Program-made: the position numbers and the translations under genes
NCBI RefSeq assembly: GCF_002443255.2
Contig: NW_019211457.1
Coordinates: 13,444,216 to 13,508,215, forward strand
Reading direction: 5' to 3'
From: Varroa destructor
Taxonomy: Eukaryota; Arthropoda; Arachnida; Mesostigmata; Varroidae
Length of the DNA stretch: 64,000 nucleotides
Part shown: piece after piece, positions 49,001-61,246 of the stretch
Position numbering within the stretch: position 1 is the first letter of the stretch
Layout of the letters: every line of letters begins with the position of its first letter
Notes under the pieces: generated by a model
What the model was told of the DNA's origin: nothing
What the model saw: only the letters and a program-made list of their open reading frames with translations
The model's database searches: none

Positions 49001-52000
49001 GGTATGCTGCGTACGCCTGTCCAAACGTCATTTTTTTCCAGCTACGAGGTATCGCGCTGGATAGATTCAATTGAATTAGATATGATGAACTAATACACTA
49101 CCATTAGGAGGAAATTACTGCAACTAGTTTTCTAAAGCACAAACATATCGACGCCATCTCATATAGTAAATAGTTGCAAATTTATTTAGTATTTAGAAGT
49201 AGTTTACTAATAAACTACTTCGAAAAGAGTACCAGAGAAATCAACATGTAGAATTAGAACAGAATTACTGTAACTCTTGGCTAATGTAAGCCGTTTGGAT
49301 CGCTAGATTTTAGCTTTGCTAGTCGCTATGTACGACGACGTGTTTCCCCTTGGTTGAAAAAGCAAGAGAAAAACAATAATTGACGCTTTCAAACTTTAGC
49401 AATTTCAGCTTAAACATTATTTTCTACAGCGGATAAAAATTATCGCGGAAGGCAGGCTCTATAAAGGTCGGAGTTCGCTAACATGCCAGTTAACTAATCG
49501 ACAGTAGTAGGACCTCATCCTCTATTATTACGTATTAATATCTTCAGCAGCAGATTATTTGACTGGAAATCACGACCACATTGATTTATTTACGTACACT
49601 TACTTCCACTCTGTACCCATAAATGTGGATCCCGTCGGCCTGAGACCATCCAAAGATTAGTTCTGGCAAACGCAATATAGAGGCAACACTATTTCGCAAA
49701 TAAATAATTTCAGTGCATGACCAGTAAGTACGTAACTTTGACGACAGCTAATCTGATTGTGGGTCAAAATAGCAAAGTACAAGCATTAAAGTAAGTGATA
49801 GTCGAAACAAACCAATGTAAGGCTTGTGGAGCAATTCGTCGTAACGCCAGCATGATCGCTTAGTACAGGTAATATCGCGGAGTCTACAACTAGTCGCGAC
49901 GATATAGTTCGTGCTAATAATGTGGTATAATACTAACAGTAATAATACCTAATATAGATATAACGGCTCTATGGCATGCAGAGGAAACTGGTGCAATACC
50001 GAAACTGTACGTAGTGTAGACAAACGTAATTTGGTGTCACTAGCATGTAATTACACATGAGAGATTCAAAATGATTATAGACTAATTACAGATATGGGTT
50101 CAATGTTATCCAAAACAAAAGATACTTGGGCTTGACTCTTGATGTTCATCTAATAATAAAAATGATAATGATAATAATATCAAGACAAGACCGATTCAAC
50201 TTACCTTGACGCACTGGTTCCAAAAAGGGTGCATTACATAATTGCTCAATGGTGAGGTGTCGATTGCTGAATACTTTTGTACACAGCACCCAGTCATCAT
50301 ACGGAGAAAATACATGAAACACCGCAGCAAAAAATAAACGTTAGTGCAGTTGAAACAGTGCTAGCTCACCATGATCGTCAACTAAAAAATACTGTATCTT
50401 ATTCCAATATTTCACACCAGTAGTGGAATTCCCCAATATTAAGGTAGATCTATATGTAGGTAGTAAATAAAACAAATTTAGTTATCCACAGCCCTGCTGT
50501 TGAAAAAGTGTAATTGACATCCTGAGGCATATAATACCGTCTATATTTGATAGATTTTGTTTTCCTAAAATGTTTGAAAATTTTTAATTATGGTACCCTC
50601 GAAAAAAGTACTGGTTGCAATGATAATATTTGCTTTATGGGTGCCTGCTACAAACCCTGCTGTTCTCTTAAAAGAAGGCCTAGCAAAAAAATGCTTTATC
50701 GTTACAGAGTAAAAATCACCATAGCCTTCAGCAAACCAACCCCTCCAATTTTTCGGAGGGACGTTGAAGCACTCAGTCCCGATAATGCTGAGCTTGCTGT
50801 AATTTTTATGGAAAACTTGCGCCACCTCGATGCAATAAAGATGACACATCAAGAGTTTAATTTAGAAATTCTGCTCAGATTTGAAATATATTGAGCGTAA
50901 GTAGCCTCATTTCAGCTACAAATAGCTGTTGCGTTGAGGGCCCGAACATAATTTGCAGACATTCATAATTTAATACGCATGAAAAACATCACCGCCTGAA
51001 AATGAATGTGTGCACATCCCTGACCTGAGACAACTGTCTTCATTGCTTAAGCATATAAAATTCATATAAATGGCTTGATTTACCTGAAGTGTCTTTTTGC
51101 AAATAGGCCTATATAATCCGAAGGTGTAAATATTTTCCTAAAAATTCATGTTCGTTAATTGTTAAGTAATTTTTAAAATCGTTGCTGTTATTTCTTTCTG
51201 AAGACTGTTCAGGCGAAAATTAATTCATGGAGTCATTTTTACCTTCCGGGCGTAAATGTTGAACGAAGTTCTCCACTACAATATATTGCACATAACTGGA
51301 ATAGGCTAGAATTGAATGACATTACACTGGCCTCAGAATAGATTATCAGACATTAAAAATTCCAAATCATTAGTGAAATTGGCAACATCATGGGTACTTG
51401 TATTGGATTTAGTACACCCGCCTATGAACTAAAAACTCGGCAAGGACATATGTCTACTAAGGCATTCCGGACTCAAATATTGCCACCATATCACGCAATG
51501 TACTGATTTATTCACAATGCTAGTGTATCTATTTCATTTGCCACTTTTCTATACCGTTTATGATAGCTACAGCGTTCATGATATATTAATCAATTTGCTG
51601 TTACAAGCCAAACATGCGGACATATGTCAAATCAGCCGTCTGTTGATGACATTAAAGCTTCCGACAAGGCACACGGGGAAAGGGGGGTCGAAACGGCCTG
51701 AGCGAGTCGGTTTGAAAGTCAAAAACCCACGTTAGGCCACGCGCAAGGTGGGCACGGATGGTGTCGCCATTGCGAGCACATCCTATATACTGAGAAAAGC
51801 GAAACTGCTAAACGAATGGATGACTGCATATTGCGAAGTGACTCACGGCGTCAAACGTTAAACCTGTGTGACAAATACATGGGAGCTTGGTGTTAAATTC
51901 AAATAACGTGATTCATACTCGCTACATGCCATAATTTGTGTTGTCCCTTTGTTTTGATGTGTTACCATAATATACAACTGGTCAGGTATATCGTGCATGG

Positions 52001-52157
52001 CTAGCATTTTTCCTACGCACAAATGCTGGCTTCTGGGTTGACAGCGCAACGGTAATATTAAAAATCGGGTAGCCTATAATAAAAATAAATCACGTTGTCT
52101 TAATGATTCATGTCAAAGACGTATTAAACTGTTCCCTTTAATCTATTTTCAACTTAT

Positions 52158-52216
<59 letters not shown>

Positions 52217-54381
52217 GGTAAAAGTTGAAATTATAGTAAAGACTAGACGTTTCATTGCGTAGTCATTCAAAATGTAAGCTATATGGTTAGTGTATTATAG
52301 AATCCGTGGAAGAGATGAAACCTGATTCTCATTGGGCCAGGTTACACGGATATAGAATGCTCCAGTACCACAATCTTTTCATAACACACACATGGCATAT
52401 TATATATTAAAGTGCATTCTATCATACAAAAGCTGTGAATGTGTAGAAACTGTTTGAGCAGCAAGTTTTGCTATAAAAGTTCCGCAGGTATTTTGCTATA
52501 ATGTTGTCGTTATTTAGTATTTTTCGCGTTTTTTGGGTGCCCACACGTCAAGAATAACAACGCAAAGACAAAAAGCTGCAACATGCATCGGATACCTATC
52601 GGGTGCGAGTACAGTATATTGGAAGCAAATTACAGTGTAGCGTTTCTTGGTTTATCTAGTCGATAGCTTGTACTCTTTATACAGGCCATGTACTGACGTA
52701 GCTGGTAACTTTCGACACCAGCAACTCCTTTTCAAGCTCCTTAAGCACTTTCGTCATGTACATCATTGGCTCACTTCTGTCGTACAATTTCCTCGGCCTT
52801 TTCTATTCATTTCACACGTCATTGTATTACGAATTTGCTTTCTTTCTCTCCTTTTTCTATTGTATCTAAATGATGCTCGGCGCTTCTAACTATGGTCCCG
52901 TTTACGTCGCACAATTGCGTAAGAGCAAAATCTACACATTCCATTTTTGGATTGAAATTGAACAGCCCTAGAAACAGTCGATTAGGTACAGTTGTTTCGA
53001 TGGACGCCTGCTATTCAAAGTTTAGCTTCCCATAGTATATAATACAAGGTTTTGAGAAAATGCGGTGTGTAAAAATAATGTTTTTAAGAAATCGATGTAC
53101 CCCAAAATGCGCTAAACTATTCTTCTTCCATATCTATTATAAACAATGAAAACGTATATTCCAATAACGTAACCAATGAAAACTACAAGCCGTAAGCTCA
53201 TAATTTACTGTACAGAAAGCCTGTATCCCAAAATAACTATCCTGCTTAACCCTTGCCCACAGCACGAAACCTATACATAGCCAATACTAAAGTTATGCAG
53301 TATCTGCGCGTTCTTTCCTTCATCGACCTTAAGGCACCTTCCTCCTACACCGCACCTCACGCAAAAACCCTGACATATCAAAGATTCGGCGCTAGTGAAC
53401 ACCTCTGTGACGTTTTCACGAACACATTAAAACTTTTCTGACAGGAATGCTTCGCTTTTCGCTTCGATTATTTCTGGTACCCCCCCCCCCCCCCCCTTAT
53501 CATCTTCCGTATTCTCCTTGGTCAAACCTCACTTTTATATAAGTCGCCCTCACTAGCTTTCACTCCAGTACTGTTACCGCCACTACTGTCATCATCATCA
53601 TTACACCTCGAGACATGACATTTCACTCACTCTTCCATCACTCGTAAGTGATCTCTGAAATACTTTATCTTTCTTGTCCTCTCTGACTTTTTTAATTCCT
53701 AGCTGTTGTCTATTCAATCCTCTGGAGTACACACAACCTCCGGATTATCCGAATCATTAACACAACTCTTTAATTTTCACGTTATCTAATAGTTGATGAA
53801 AAACCAAAAAACATCACATCCTAATGGCGCACCTTATAGTTATCGAACCCGGTCAGTTGCTCCTTGGAGAGGTAGTCCACCTCCCAATCCATCGCGTCCG
53901 GCCGACGACGCCAAAACCGCGGTTTCTGTTGTTTGTGTTGCGTCGATTTGCGTGGAAGTACCGCTGCAGCAGCTGCTGCTGCCGTCACTGTTGTCGTTGC
54001 CGACGATCGCGCAGCGTGTTCGTTTTCGCATTCGGATGCTGACAGTGCTGCGGCGCCCAACGTCGCCAAGTACACTGAATCGCTGGCAGTGGAAGTAGGC
54101 AACAACTGGCCAACGGCGGGACGGCTCGTCGTCCTGCTGTTGTTGTTGGGAAGGGCGCCGTTCGTGTCGATTTTGTCTACACTGCTGCTGCTACTGCTAT
54201 TAGTAATAGTTGTGATGGTGATGTTAGTAGTTATAGTAGTGGCACAGCTTTTAGGCGCCGTGCTTCCCCCGTTGACGACAACGCGATCGGATAGAGACAC
54301 CAGATGATGGGTTGTCTGCTCGACGACGTCGAGCTGGCGCGCAGTGGGACCCGCTAAATTTCGAATTGGATCAGGCAGCAT
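42787..54381 (-). CDS. SELENOI: Ethanolaminephosphotransferase 1 (EPT1/SELENOI-type CDP-alcohol phosphotransferase), eight coding exons
   Basis: Joined minus-strand exons: 54381-53833, 50273-50205, 47075-46886, 46038-45885, 45195-45087, 44684-44494, 43758-43579 and 43003-42787. All have GT-AG ends and compatible phases. From the internal ATG at 53892 the product is 389 aa (human enzyme about 397); from ATG 54381 it is 552 aa. Numbered from the internal start, the CDP-alcohol phosphotransferase motif D-G-x2-A-R-x8-G-x3-D-x3-D is intact (D110, G111, A114, R115, G124, D128, D132). Very conserved stretches include YKY/YVMHPFW-type sequence, [18 protein letters not shown] and the C-terminal AHIHY-like GHIHYAI. 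Many hydrophobic segments fit a polytopic ER or Golgi enzyme that transfers phosphoethanolamine from CDP-ethanolamine to diacylglycerol or alkyl-acylglycerol. The protein ends with TAA near the vertebrate selenocysteine site. A choline-specific paralogue is less likely given the closeness to EPT1. Confidence 0.93.
43138..43189. repeat. 10-bp inverted repeat in EPT1 intron 7
   Basis: ATTTCCGTAA (43138-43147) and TTACGGAAAT (43180-43189), perfect arms with a 32-nt spacer. Confidence 0.75.
43579..43758 (-). CDS. SELENOI: EPT1 exon 7
   Basis: Acceptor TTTTTCTTAG|GTGGGA and donor ACAAG|GTAATA. It encodes residues 259-317, including [18 protein letters not shown] and INQMTTTR, the counterpart of the vertebrate ELHPRV...CQMSSTR segment. 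Confidence 0.92.
44494..44684 (-). CDS. SELENOI: EPT1 exon 6
   Basis: Acceptor GTCATTTAG|TTCCTT and donor CATTCGTT|GTAAGT, phase 0 in and phase 2 out. It encodes residues 195-257, the less conserved central membrane and loop region ([34 protein letters not shown]). The correct frame is open only within the exon. Confidence 0.85.
45087..45195 (-). CDS. SELENOI: EPT1 exon 5
   Basis: Acceptor TTGATACAG|ATACTA and donor CAAATC|GTAAGT. It encodes residues 159-194, including [20 protein letters not shown], almost identical to the vertebrate enzyme. Confidence 0.93.
45885..46038 (-). CDS. SELENOI: EPT1 exon 4 (catalytic CDP-alcohol phosphotransferase motif)
   Basis: Acceptor CGTTGCAG|ACGGCA in phase 1 and donor CATGGCG|GTAAGT in phase 2. 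It contains [20 protein letters not shown], with all motif aspartates present. Confidence 0.95.
46886..47075 (-). CDS. SELENOI: EPT1 exon 3
   Basis: Acceptor TTTATTTCAG|CTGGTT and donor ACCCTCG|GTAAGT. It encodes residues 44-106, including [20 protein letters not shown] and [11 protein letters not shown], the first long membrane segment and loop of EPT1. Confidence 0.93.
47356..47376. repeat. 9-bp perfect palindrome with 3-nt loop
   Basis: AATCGCTGA (47356-47364) and TCAGCGATT (47368-47376) flank ATC, in EPT1 intron 2. Confidence 0.85.
47462..47528. repeat. pre-miRNA-sized imperfect hairpin in EPT1 intron 2
   Basis: Arms 47462-47481 and 47509-47528 form 17 Watson-Crick pairs and one G-U pair with two mismatches, around a 27-nt loop. 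Size and pairing would fit a small hairpin RNA or a tiny foldback element; neither is shown. Confidence 0.5.
49196..49221. repeat. 11-bp perfect palindrome with 4-nt loop
   Basis: GAAGTAGTTTA (49196-49206) and TAAACTACTTC (49211-49221) flank CTAA, in EPT1 intron 2. Confidence 0.85.
50205..50273 (-). CDS. SELENOI: EPT1 exon 2
   Basis: Acceptor GTACAAAAG|TATTCA and donor GTCAAG|GTAAGT, both phase 0. Its 23 residues, [19 protein letters not shown] then QCVK, match the N-terminal YSAVDTNPLS...HPFW segment of EPT1. It was found by similarity, since it is too short to stand out as an ORF. Confidence 0.93.
52164..52214. repeat. (TA)n microsatellite, about 25 units
   Basis: About 51 nt of uninterrupted TA inside EPT1 intron 1. 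Confidence 0.95.
53480..53496. repeat. Poly-C tract, 17 nt (poly-G in the EPT1 pre-mRNA)
   Basis: Seventeen consecutive C on the + strand, about 340 nt inside intron 1 from exon 1. In the transcript this is a G17 run. Confidence 0.9.
53833..54381 (-). CDS. SELENOI: EPT1 exon 1, with conserved start and optional 163-aa extension
   Basis: The 3' end of the exon encodes [20 protein letters not shown] and ends AACTATAAG|GTGCGC; this aligns with the N-terminus of vertebrate EPT1. ATG 53892 has a good context (GACGCGATGG). The same frame stays open 163 codons further upstream to ATG 54381, which has an excellent context (CCCACCATG) and is the first ATG after an in-frame TAA 33 nt upstream. The extra segment is Thr/Ser/Ala-rich with short poly-Ser and poly-Ala runs and no recognised signal or domain. 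Confidence 0.85.
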
Positions 54382-54971
54382 GGTGGGAATTGTATACTGG
54401 TGAGTCAGAGATTAATCCGAGTTTGGTCGAAGTTAGGAGATACAGCAGTATTGATCTGTAGAGGCTAAAAAAGAGGAGGATTCAACCGGATAGTATTGAA
54501 GGTCGAAGACTAAACATAGAATAAATTGCTGTTGATGCACTAAGTACGAGTTGAGGGACGACTACGCAGCCGATAGAGGCACAGGTGTGAGTTGACGAGA
54601 ATCTGAAACGAGGCGGAGACAAAGCGGAAATCGATGTGCGTTAGAAAACGATTAAATTTTGACTTTGAATGTTATCCATTATACAATAGATAGTCCATTA
54701 TATATCACTATAATACAGGCTGGTATGCAGTAAGCGTGACTGTGCCTACAAGAATAACCATTTCCGGTACTCTCAACCCGTGCGGTCGGATTAGTACATA
54801 AAACAAATCTTGCGCCGCATACGGTTAGGAACAATTACGAAAATAAGATTATTGAAATATTAATTATATATCCTAAAAAATAGCGGGAAAGAAAAAAATC
54901 CTTATCGACGTATAAACCACTTCATTTTTAGCTAGAACTGTAAATTAATGCAACATTATTTGCAACATTAT

Positions 54972-55003
<32 letters not shown>

Positions 55004-58000
55004 GCAACATTTGCAGAAATGCAAATTAGCAACAACTATTATGGACAACGAGGAGTGTTGTCCAAAGGCAGTACAATGAATTTCAATGTGGGGCGAGCAG
55101 TTTTTCTCAGCACAATAAAAGTCGATCGGATAAGTTGACCTTGGTCATGTCGATTACAGAGGTACTACAATTATTCTCATTTCGCCCATTTGGCGAACCA
55201 TTCACTACTTGCAATTTATTTAAAATACGAAACAAAAAGTTCAATCGCGATAGCTTTTAAGTAAATAAACGTCCGGCGAATTATATAGATGGATATTATG
55301 ATAGCTCGCTTCAAAGGATGCTACCAAATATTCTCTAGCTATGTAGCAATTCGGTGGGCTTTAATGGATAAAACTGGACAAACGAAACCTCAATCAAAGG
55401 ACACCCGTGACTATTCGCACACTTTTAAACGAGGAAAGGAGCTTGATAGCAGATGAAAACATTGGAGAAGAGACTATTTAAACAATTCGTTGCTAAAAAC
55501 GGAAATAGATTGAGGATCCTTTTGCTCTGTAGAGTGTTCGGCGCCCACTAGAAAAAAAGTAGGTAATTCTGAGAACAATTTATTACTATAACACATAACA
55601 TTTTTATACGCTTCTTTGCGTGGCGATTTAGATATATCTTATTGTAATGAAATGAGTAAGTTTGATATGTTATAAGTTTTTTTTTTGTTATAAACGAGGT
55701 AGCTTTTTATATTTACGTAGCGTATACCTCGATTTCTGGAGTCTAAAAATAGAATCTTCAGGAATTTGAGCACTATTAGTTAAATATGTAGTTATGTAAA
55801 CGTTGTACCTCCTGTGTTGCCGAATATCTGCTCTTGGCTACGGGGCACGAACGACGTAAAATAGAGTAGATGATTAGTGCTTACCTAAGCAGTCAGTGGT
55901 ATGGGCTGCGGAAGGCAGGAAATCAACACAACAACATTTAAGTGCATAGGTTTCAGTTCTATGGTATATAAGTTTCGTACCCATTTTTGTAGACAGTGTT
56001 GCCTAGATATCTTTTCTGTTTCTTAAGTGGCATCTCTATTCTTTTTATAACGCTGTACTATATTATTATCATTGTTATTGACGTGTGAGAGCATAAGATA
56101 AAATTAATTTGCCAATAAGATAAACAATAAATGTATTCATATACCCTTTTAATAAAACAACGGAATCTGGATGCATTCTCCTGTTTGTTGTTTTTATACG
56201 ATATATGTACCCATCTGCATTGTCAGTCATATGAGTTGAGTCGATAAAAACGTTTTCGAAACTTAACTGTTTTCGTTAGGAAGGCGCACCTCATAAAGTA
56301 ATTAGTAGAGATCGATCCATAGGTTCGTTTGTTTTGAACATCTTAATCTGCGCAAAAAAAATGTGTCGTATGTATGGCGACGCCATTCTAAAACTTTGAC
56401 TGGTTATGGTGCTTCATAAATTTGAATATTATAATGTACTTATTTCACTTATTATACCATATGCAATGTATAGCCGAAAAGTGGCTTTTGAAGTATTACA
56501 TCAATATATTGCTTCGTAAATTGGCACACGATAGTCTCTGGCCTAACCCTATCAGTGTATCATTCATTACTCGTACTTGAATCCTATAAAAATTATATTT
56601 TTACTACAACTGATAACGGTTATTGAACGTAATCGACTACACAAAGAAAGTGCATAAGATCGTTAGCAAATTTTTATTCGTATCGTGTCGTGCACTGCCA
56701 TCATCGAGTAGATGGGAGGAAACTTTTCAAAACGTCAGCGAGACAACACGCTTAATTTGCTCTATTCTTCTATGCTATAAGGTAAATCCGATGAATTACC
56801 TTACATACAAAAATGAAGTGATTCATAAGGGCTCGAATACTGGACGAATCTTTTTTGTATCAAATAGCGAATAAGATTATACAGTAACACAGGTCACCAC
56901 GTCAAGCCTTTCAATCTACGCAGCAAAAGTACGCAGTCAAATGACAGGTAATTTCGAGTCATATGAAATCCGTAACTTTACTTCGAGTTTCGGGACCAAG
57001 TATTCGGTGGTTGGAGTCGGAGTGGAAACAGCACTAGAGTTTTTTTTTATCAAAATATAATAATTGCAATATTTTCAAGCGAACGAGCGAGAGGTTTTCA
57101 CAGTGAAAGTTCAGAAATGCGTTTTAGCGAGACTAATGTCGTCGAGAAATTCAATGCAAAGGACTCGTTCTTAAGTTTACGCATTAGCTCCCGTAAAAAA
57201 ATCGTTCACTTATCGCTTTGTTGCTTTGAATTTACCTAAAACATTTTAGTTTTGATCTCGGTAACAAAGCAACTTTTCGACCATATGCGCCTGTTCCTCC
57301 TTATAAATAATCTTAAAACGACTGAAAATTGGCGTAATATTGGCTAAACTTCTATATATTGGCACTACCTGTTCAGGACTTCCTCTAAGAACTCGCTATT
57401 TTCGATTAAGCCTGGACTTCGGAATAGCGTTGCATGGATCATGATTAGCTCAACATGTGTACAAAACAGTTTGACTTAAAAAATTAGGATCTCTTACCGA
57501 AAAGGTCTGTATCCAGTTGGGATGTTGTGCCGCGCCGAACACAACTTCCGCCGCATTTTTTGAATATTCTTATGTAAATGTTGACACTGTTCTCCCATTG
57601 ATCATCTACCTTTCATCAGACCCGTTTTACTATTGTCAGCTTATTTTTTTTTTAACCAAATCCAATCTCTAGCAACGGATACCCAAACCGATAAATAATG
57701 ATGTACATAAGAATTTTTGCTTAAACGTACTCGTCCCGTGTACAGTTTCCGCAGCCTTTCACGCACCATCACTTGGTTTCATGATACTAACTCGCAAATC
57801 TCGTGTCAGTCTCTATAAGAGTCAGCTGCTGGAATGTTTACTAAGCCTTTCTAGCACTATTTTATATTTGTCCACACGTATACAGGGCTACACAGACATA
57901 TGCTGTACCACAAAATAACGTAACACGAAATTGTGAAAAATGACGATGTCATACGAGCTAAATAGCTAAGATGGCACGAATAATAGAATAAATGTTCTGA

Positions 58001-59737
58001 AGATCATTGTAATACTTTTACGAAAAGTAGCCTATTTGACTTTACCCTGATATAATGTATCGCAAATATTTTTTTGACACGCATTTGCCATGACAAAATT
58101 TGAGGCGTCGCGATACAGCAATTATTAGCATGAAATCGAGTTCGGTAAGCGTATACGATGCAAGCAATCACTAAAGCCCTTTATAAATTAATTACATAAT
58201 ATTATAAATGTGGATACTGTTGCAGCTGTGCAATTAATACATTAGAAATACTGAAACGAATCAGGGAAAACAATTTGAAGCGACCGTAAATTTTTTTCGG
58301 TCAATAATTTTGCACAGCAACACTGCACTATGCCCAAATTCGGTCACAGCTTTCATCGGCGTGAATAACTCGTTCACAACGTTTCTTGTAGTTCCGAGCC
58401 CATCCAAACGCTTTGGGATTACTTGGTCAACTGTGAGTCAATTTATTATATAGAGCACTGAACTAACAAACCAAACCGCGTTTAACTCCGTTCCCCCGAA
58501 GTGCCCATAGTCACAAAACAGCAGTCGTTGGGTATTACTCGTTGGGTGGATTGCCACAACTTTACGGAATCCTAACTCCAGACACTCGTTTTATGGGCGT
58601 AGAAGAAGCTCACCAAGCAACAAGCTCTTTATCTTCCTTTACAAGATTAAATTACAATCTGGAAAACTGGCTAAAGCAAGAGCTGACATGATCATGATAA
58701 CAAGCTCCCACGGCAAGCACTATTACGTCAATACACTTTTTTTTAATATCTATTCCGCTTTATTTAATCAACTTCCACATTCCGCTTCGCGAACCATTGC
58801 TTCTCCGTAGTTGACGCAGAGAAATTATATTTAAACAAATTGCTCGTGTAAACTTACTGACAACCATTAAAAATGGAAAAAAGACAAATGGATAGTAATA
58901 GGTACTAACGATCCTAACCTTCTCGAATAATCTTCACATTTCCAATGAATATACAGCTAGCTTGCTCATCCTTCTCTTAGTCTATTTCAACTGAATCTTT
59001 TTTTCGCGTATCGCTCCTGTACTACCTGATTTTTTTGATCGTACAAAGGTCGAGTGGCAAACCTAAACACAAAAGCACTTACTGGCTTAGCACTCGGTGC
59101 CTTTTGGCAACACACCCTTTCTAGGAACTCTGAGAAACGGTTCTAATTACGGCCATTTAATCTAATTCTTTAAACTCTTCATCTTAACAAAATTGATGTT
59201 TTTCCTTGACACGACAAAAACAAATTTAAACATTACACATGCTAAGACACTCATGCCCACAAAGGAATGCCGCATGCCAATAAACTCTAAAACGTTTTTT
59301 TATTGATGACACAACTGTTCGACTGTGGCCCTAGCTCAAAATAGTCAGCCATCGGCGGTCGATAAATCGCGTGGTCCAGAAGTGACAAATAGTAACGTAG
59401 CCAGTGGGCGGATTTCGAAAGTTTTACAGTTGTTATAGCAGGGGCAAGCGGAGCTTGGTGGCACTTGTATGTGATTCAACTACGCTCTGCTACTACGTTC
59501 TACGTATCTGCCTCCCTAATTGACAAAATCTAGCAACGGAAGCAGATTTTTTTCTAAAATTAACAAACAGACACTAATGATCTCCTCTTTAACGACTTCT
59601 TGCCCATACACGCTATTATAGGGGCATTCTTTCTGGGCTTCACTGCTTTTCGCCTTCCATTTATTTCGTTCGCAAAAAAAAAGCCTTCGACACGACTACT
59701 TAACCGAAAGGCACCTACTTCCCTCAAGCACACTAAC
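54382..59737. other. Upstream of EPT1; intergenic, no supported gene
   Basis: The first few hundred bases should contain the EPT1 promoter and 5' UTR on the minus strand, but no TATA box or clear initiator was picked out. The remainder is AT-rich with chance-length ORFs. Confidence 0.4.
54971..54998. repeat. (TA)n microsatellite, about 14 units
   Basis: TA tract between repeated GCAACATT motifs. Confidence 0.9.
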
Positions 59738-60640
59738 CTAATCACCGTGAGGGCTGCTTACTTTCGATAGATCATCACTAGTCGAGTAGTCAGCGCGCTC
59801 GAAGCGCCTAAAGAAACAACTATGTCTCACGTCTTTTATAGTCTCATATAAACACTCTACAGCGGCACCGCAAGTTCCCATCCAGCAACAACCAACCGGA
59901 CACTTCGCCCGCGTGACGAACAATGAGAAACTAACTGATCGACTGATTCTCTCTGCGAATGGCGGGCTATCTAGACCGCAAATACGCGAGGGTGAGCGAC
60001 TATGGCTGCCTCGGCAGTAACATTCGAGCACACTGTGTGCGTCGTCTATCCGTTAGTTGTAGTCGTAGGCCGCGCAGCAACGTTGGTTCCACTTAGCGCT
60101 CTATCTGCGTGCTTGACTGAGTGTCACCACCGATAAGGGCAAGCTGCATATGGCGATATTCGGTTGTAAGACGAGTGCTCTTGCGTAGAGCAGACGGTGC
60201 GAGGAAGAAGGCACCAACAGCGCTCACGGAGGCTCCGCAAAAAACGCTCAACTTTGCTGAGGAGTCCGGTACGATATTTTACAGGGCTACGTAGCGAAAC
60301 AGTCCGCTTTCGATAGAAAGACAGAGACTATATGTTCACGGAAGTTTCGCCGTCGGTGTTTCGTTTGTGGCAGATGAACGAACGGATGGACAGGTACACA
60401 GGTTAACGGTAAAGACGATGGCGTTGGTGCAACTGCGTCCCCTTTAAATTTTTAACCCCCCAGCGAGCATAGACACTACAGCTCAAAAGCAAATGTCGAG
60501 GCCAAAGAGCTAACGACGACGGGCTTCAGTACAAGAAGCAGTTTTCGTTTAGCGCGAGAACATCTATCTGTTGGTTGACCACAGATTGTCGTTGGAGTAA
60601 AACCAACTAGCTTAGCAATGATATGGCGAAAACGCGAGCC
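59738..60640. promoter_or_regulatory. GC/CpG-richer block, possible promoter or leader of an unseen gene
   Basis: About 0.9 kb with clearly higher GC and CpG than the surroundings, in a part of the window without recognised exons. A 97-codon minus-strand ORF lies at 59738-60031 but resembles nothing known. The profile resembles the block upstream of the PLAG-like gene, so it may be a promoter and 5' UTR of a gene extending off the right edge, or of an unrecognised gene. Confidence 0.2.
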
Positions 60641-61246
60641 GCTATATCTTTTCATTTACGTCACGCAGGGAAGATCACGGTGGTGGTAGTCAAGACAAAA
60701 CGTAATGTAGGTGTACTACAGTATAAAATGGGCTGGGTATATCGCTCGAAGAAAAAAGTTTATTGCGAAGCAAGCTTCTGCACAGATGGCTGACGATAGC
60801 GCAGAACCAGAGCGGTTTCAGAGGTACAGGTCATATCACATCCGAAGATAGGTGCAGAAAAACAAAAAGCGGAAGGGCAATGTGTATATATATATGTGTG
60901 TGTGTAGAAGTGTATACATATATACGGTATTTTCGCCAAATGAAGGAAGTTGGTTTATGAAAAAAAAGTTCAGTGAAGTTTATTCACCCTTTATCAAGCA
61001 GACTGCAATTACTATTGCATAGTAACTCTTAATACAAACATATTCTTGTACAACTTAGGAGATATCAGAAATAATATCTTATCAAGAGGGTGCTTTTACA
61101 GTATGTAAAAGGATTGATAAACCGATTAAGTAAAGGTGATTACTAAACCCATAATTAATTTTCCAGTTGTTGTTCCCAATCCTATATGGACATTCAAATT
61201 ACTGTAATCATCCACCATGCGAACGACTTCATCATTTTGTGGGTGT
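60641..61246. other. Intergenic; no gene seen
   Basis: AT-rich with short TA/TG runs near 60,885-60,930. Confidence 0.5.

Larger units (their letters stand above)
50274..53832 (-). other. EPT1 intron 1 (about 3.6 kb)
   Basis: Contains a (TA)n tract (52164-52214), a 17-nt C run (53480-53496) and ORFs without recognised domains, including overlapping opposite-strand ORFs at 50,547-50,894. No nested gene is supported. Confidence 0.7.

Noticed and set aside
50547..50894. Overlapping 115- and 95-codon ORFs on opposite strands
   Set aside because: Both lie in EPT1 intron 1 with no domain; mirror-image frames point to composition, not coding.
53933..54307. 124-codon + ORF, Val/Leu/Ala-rich
   Set aside because: Antisense of the low-complexity part of EPT1 exon 1; its hydrophobic run comes from the repeats.
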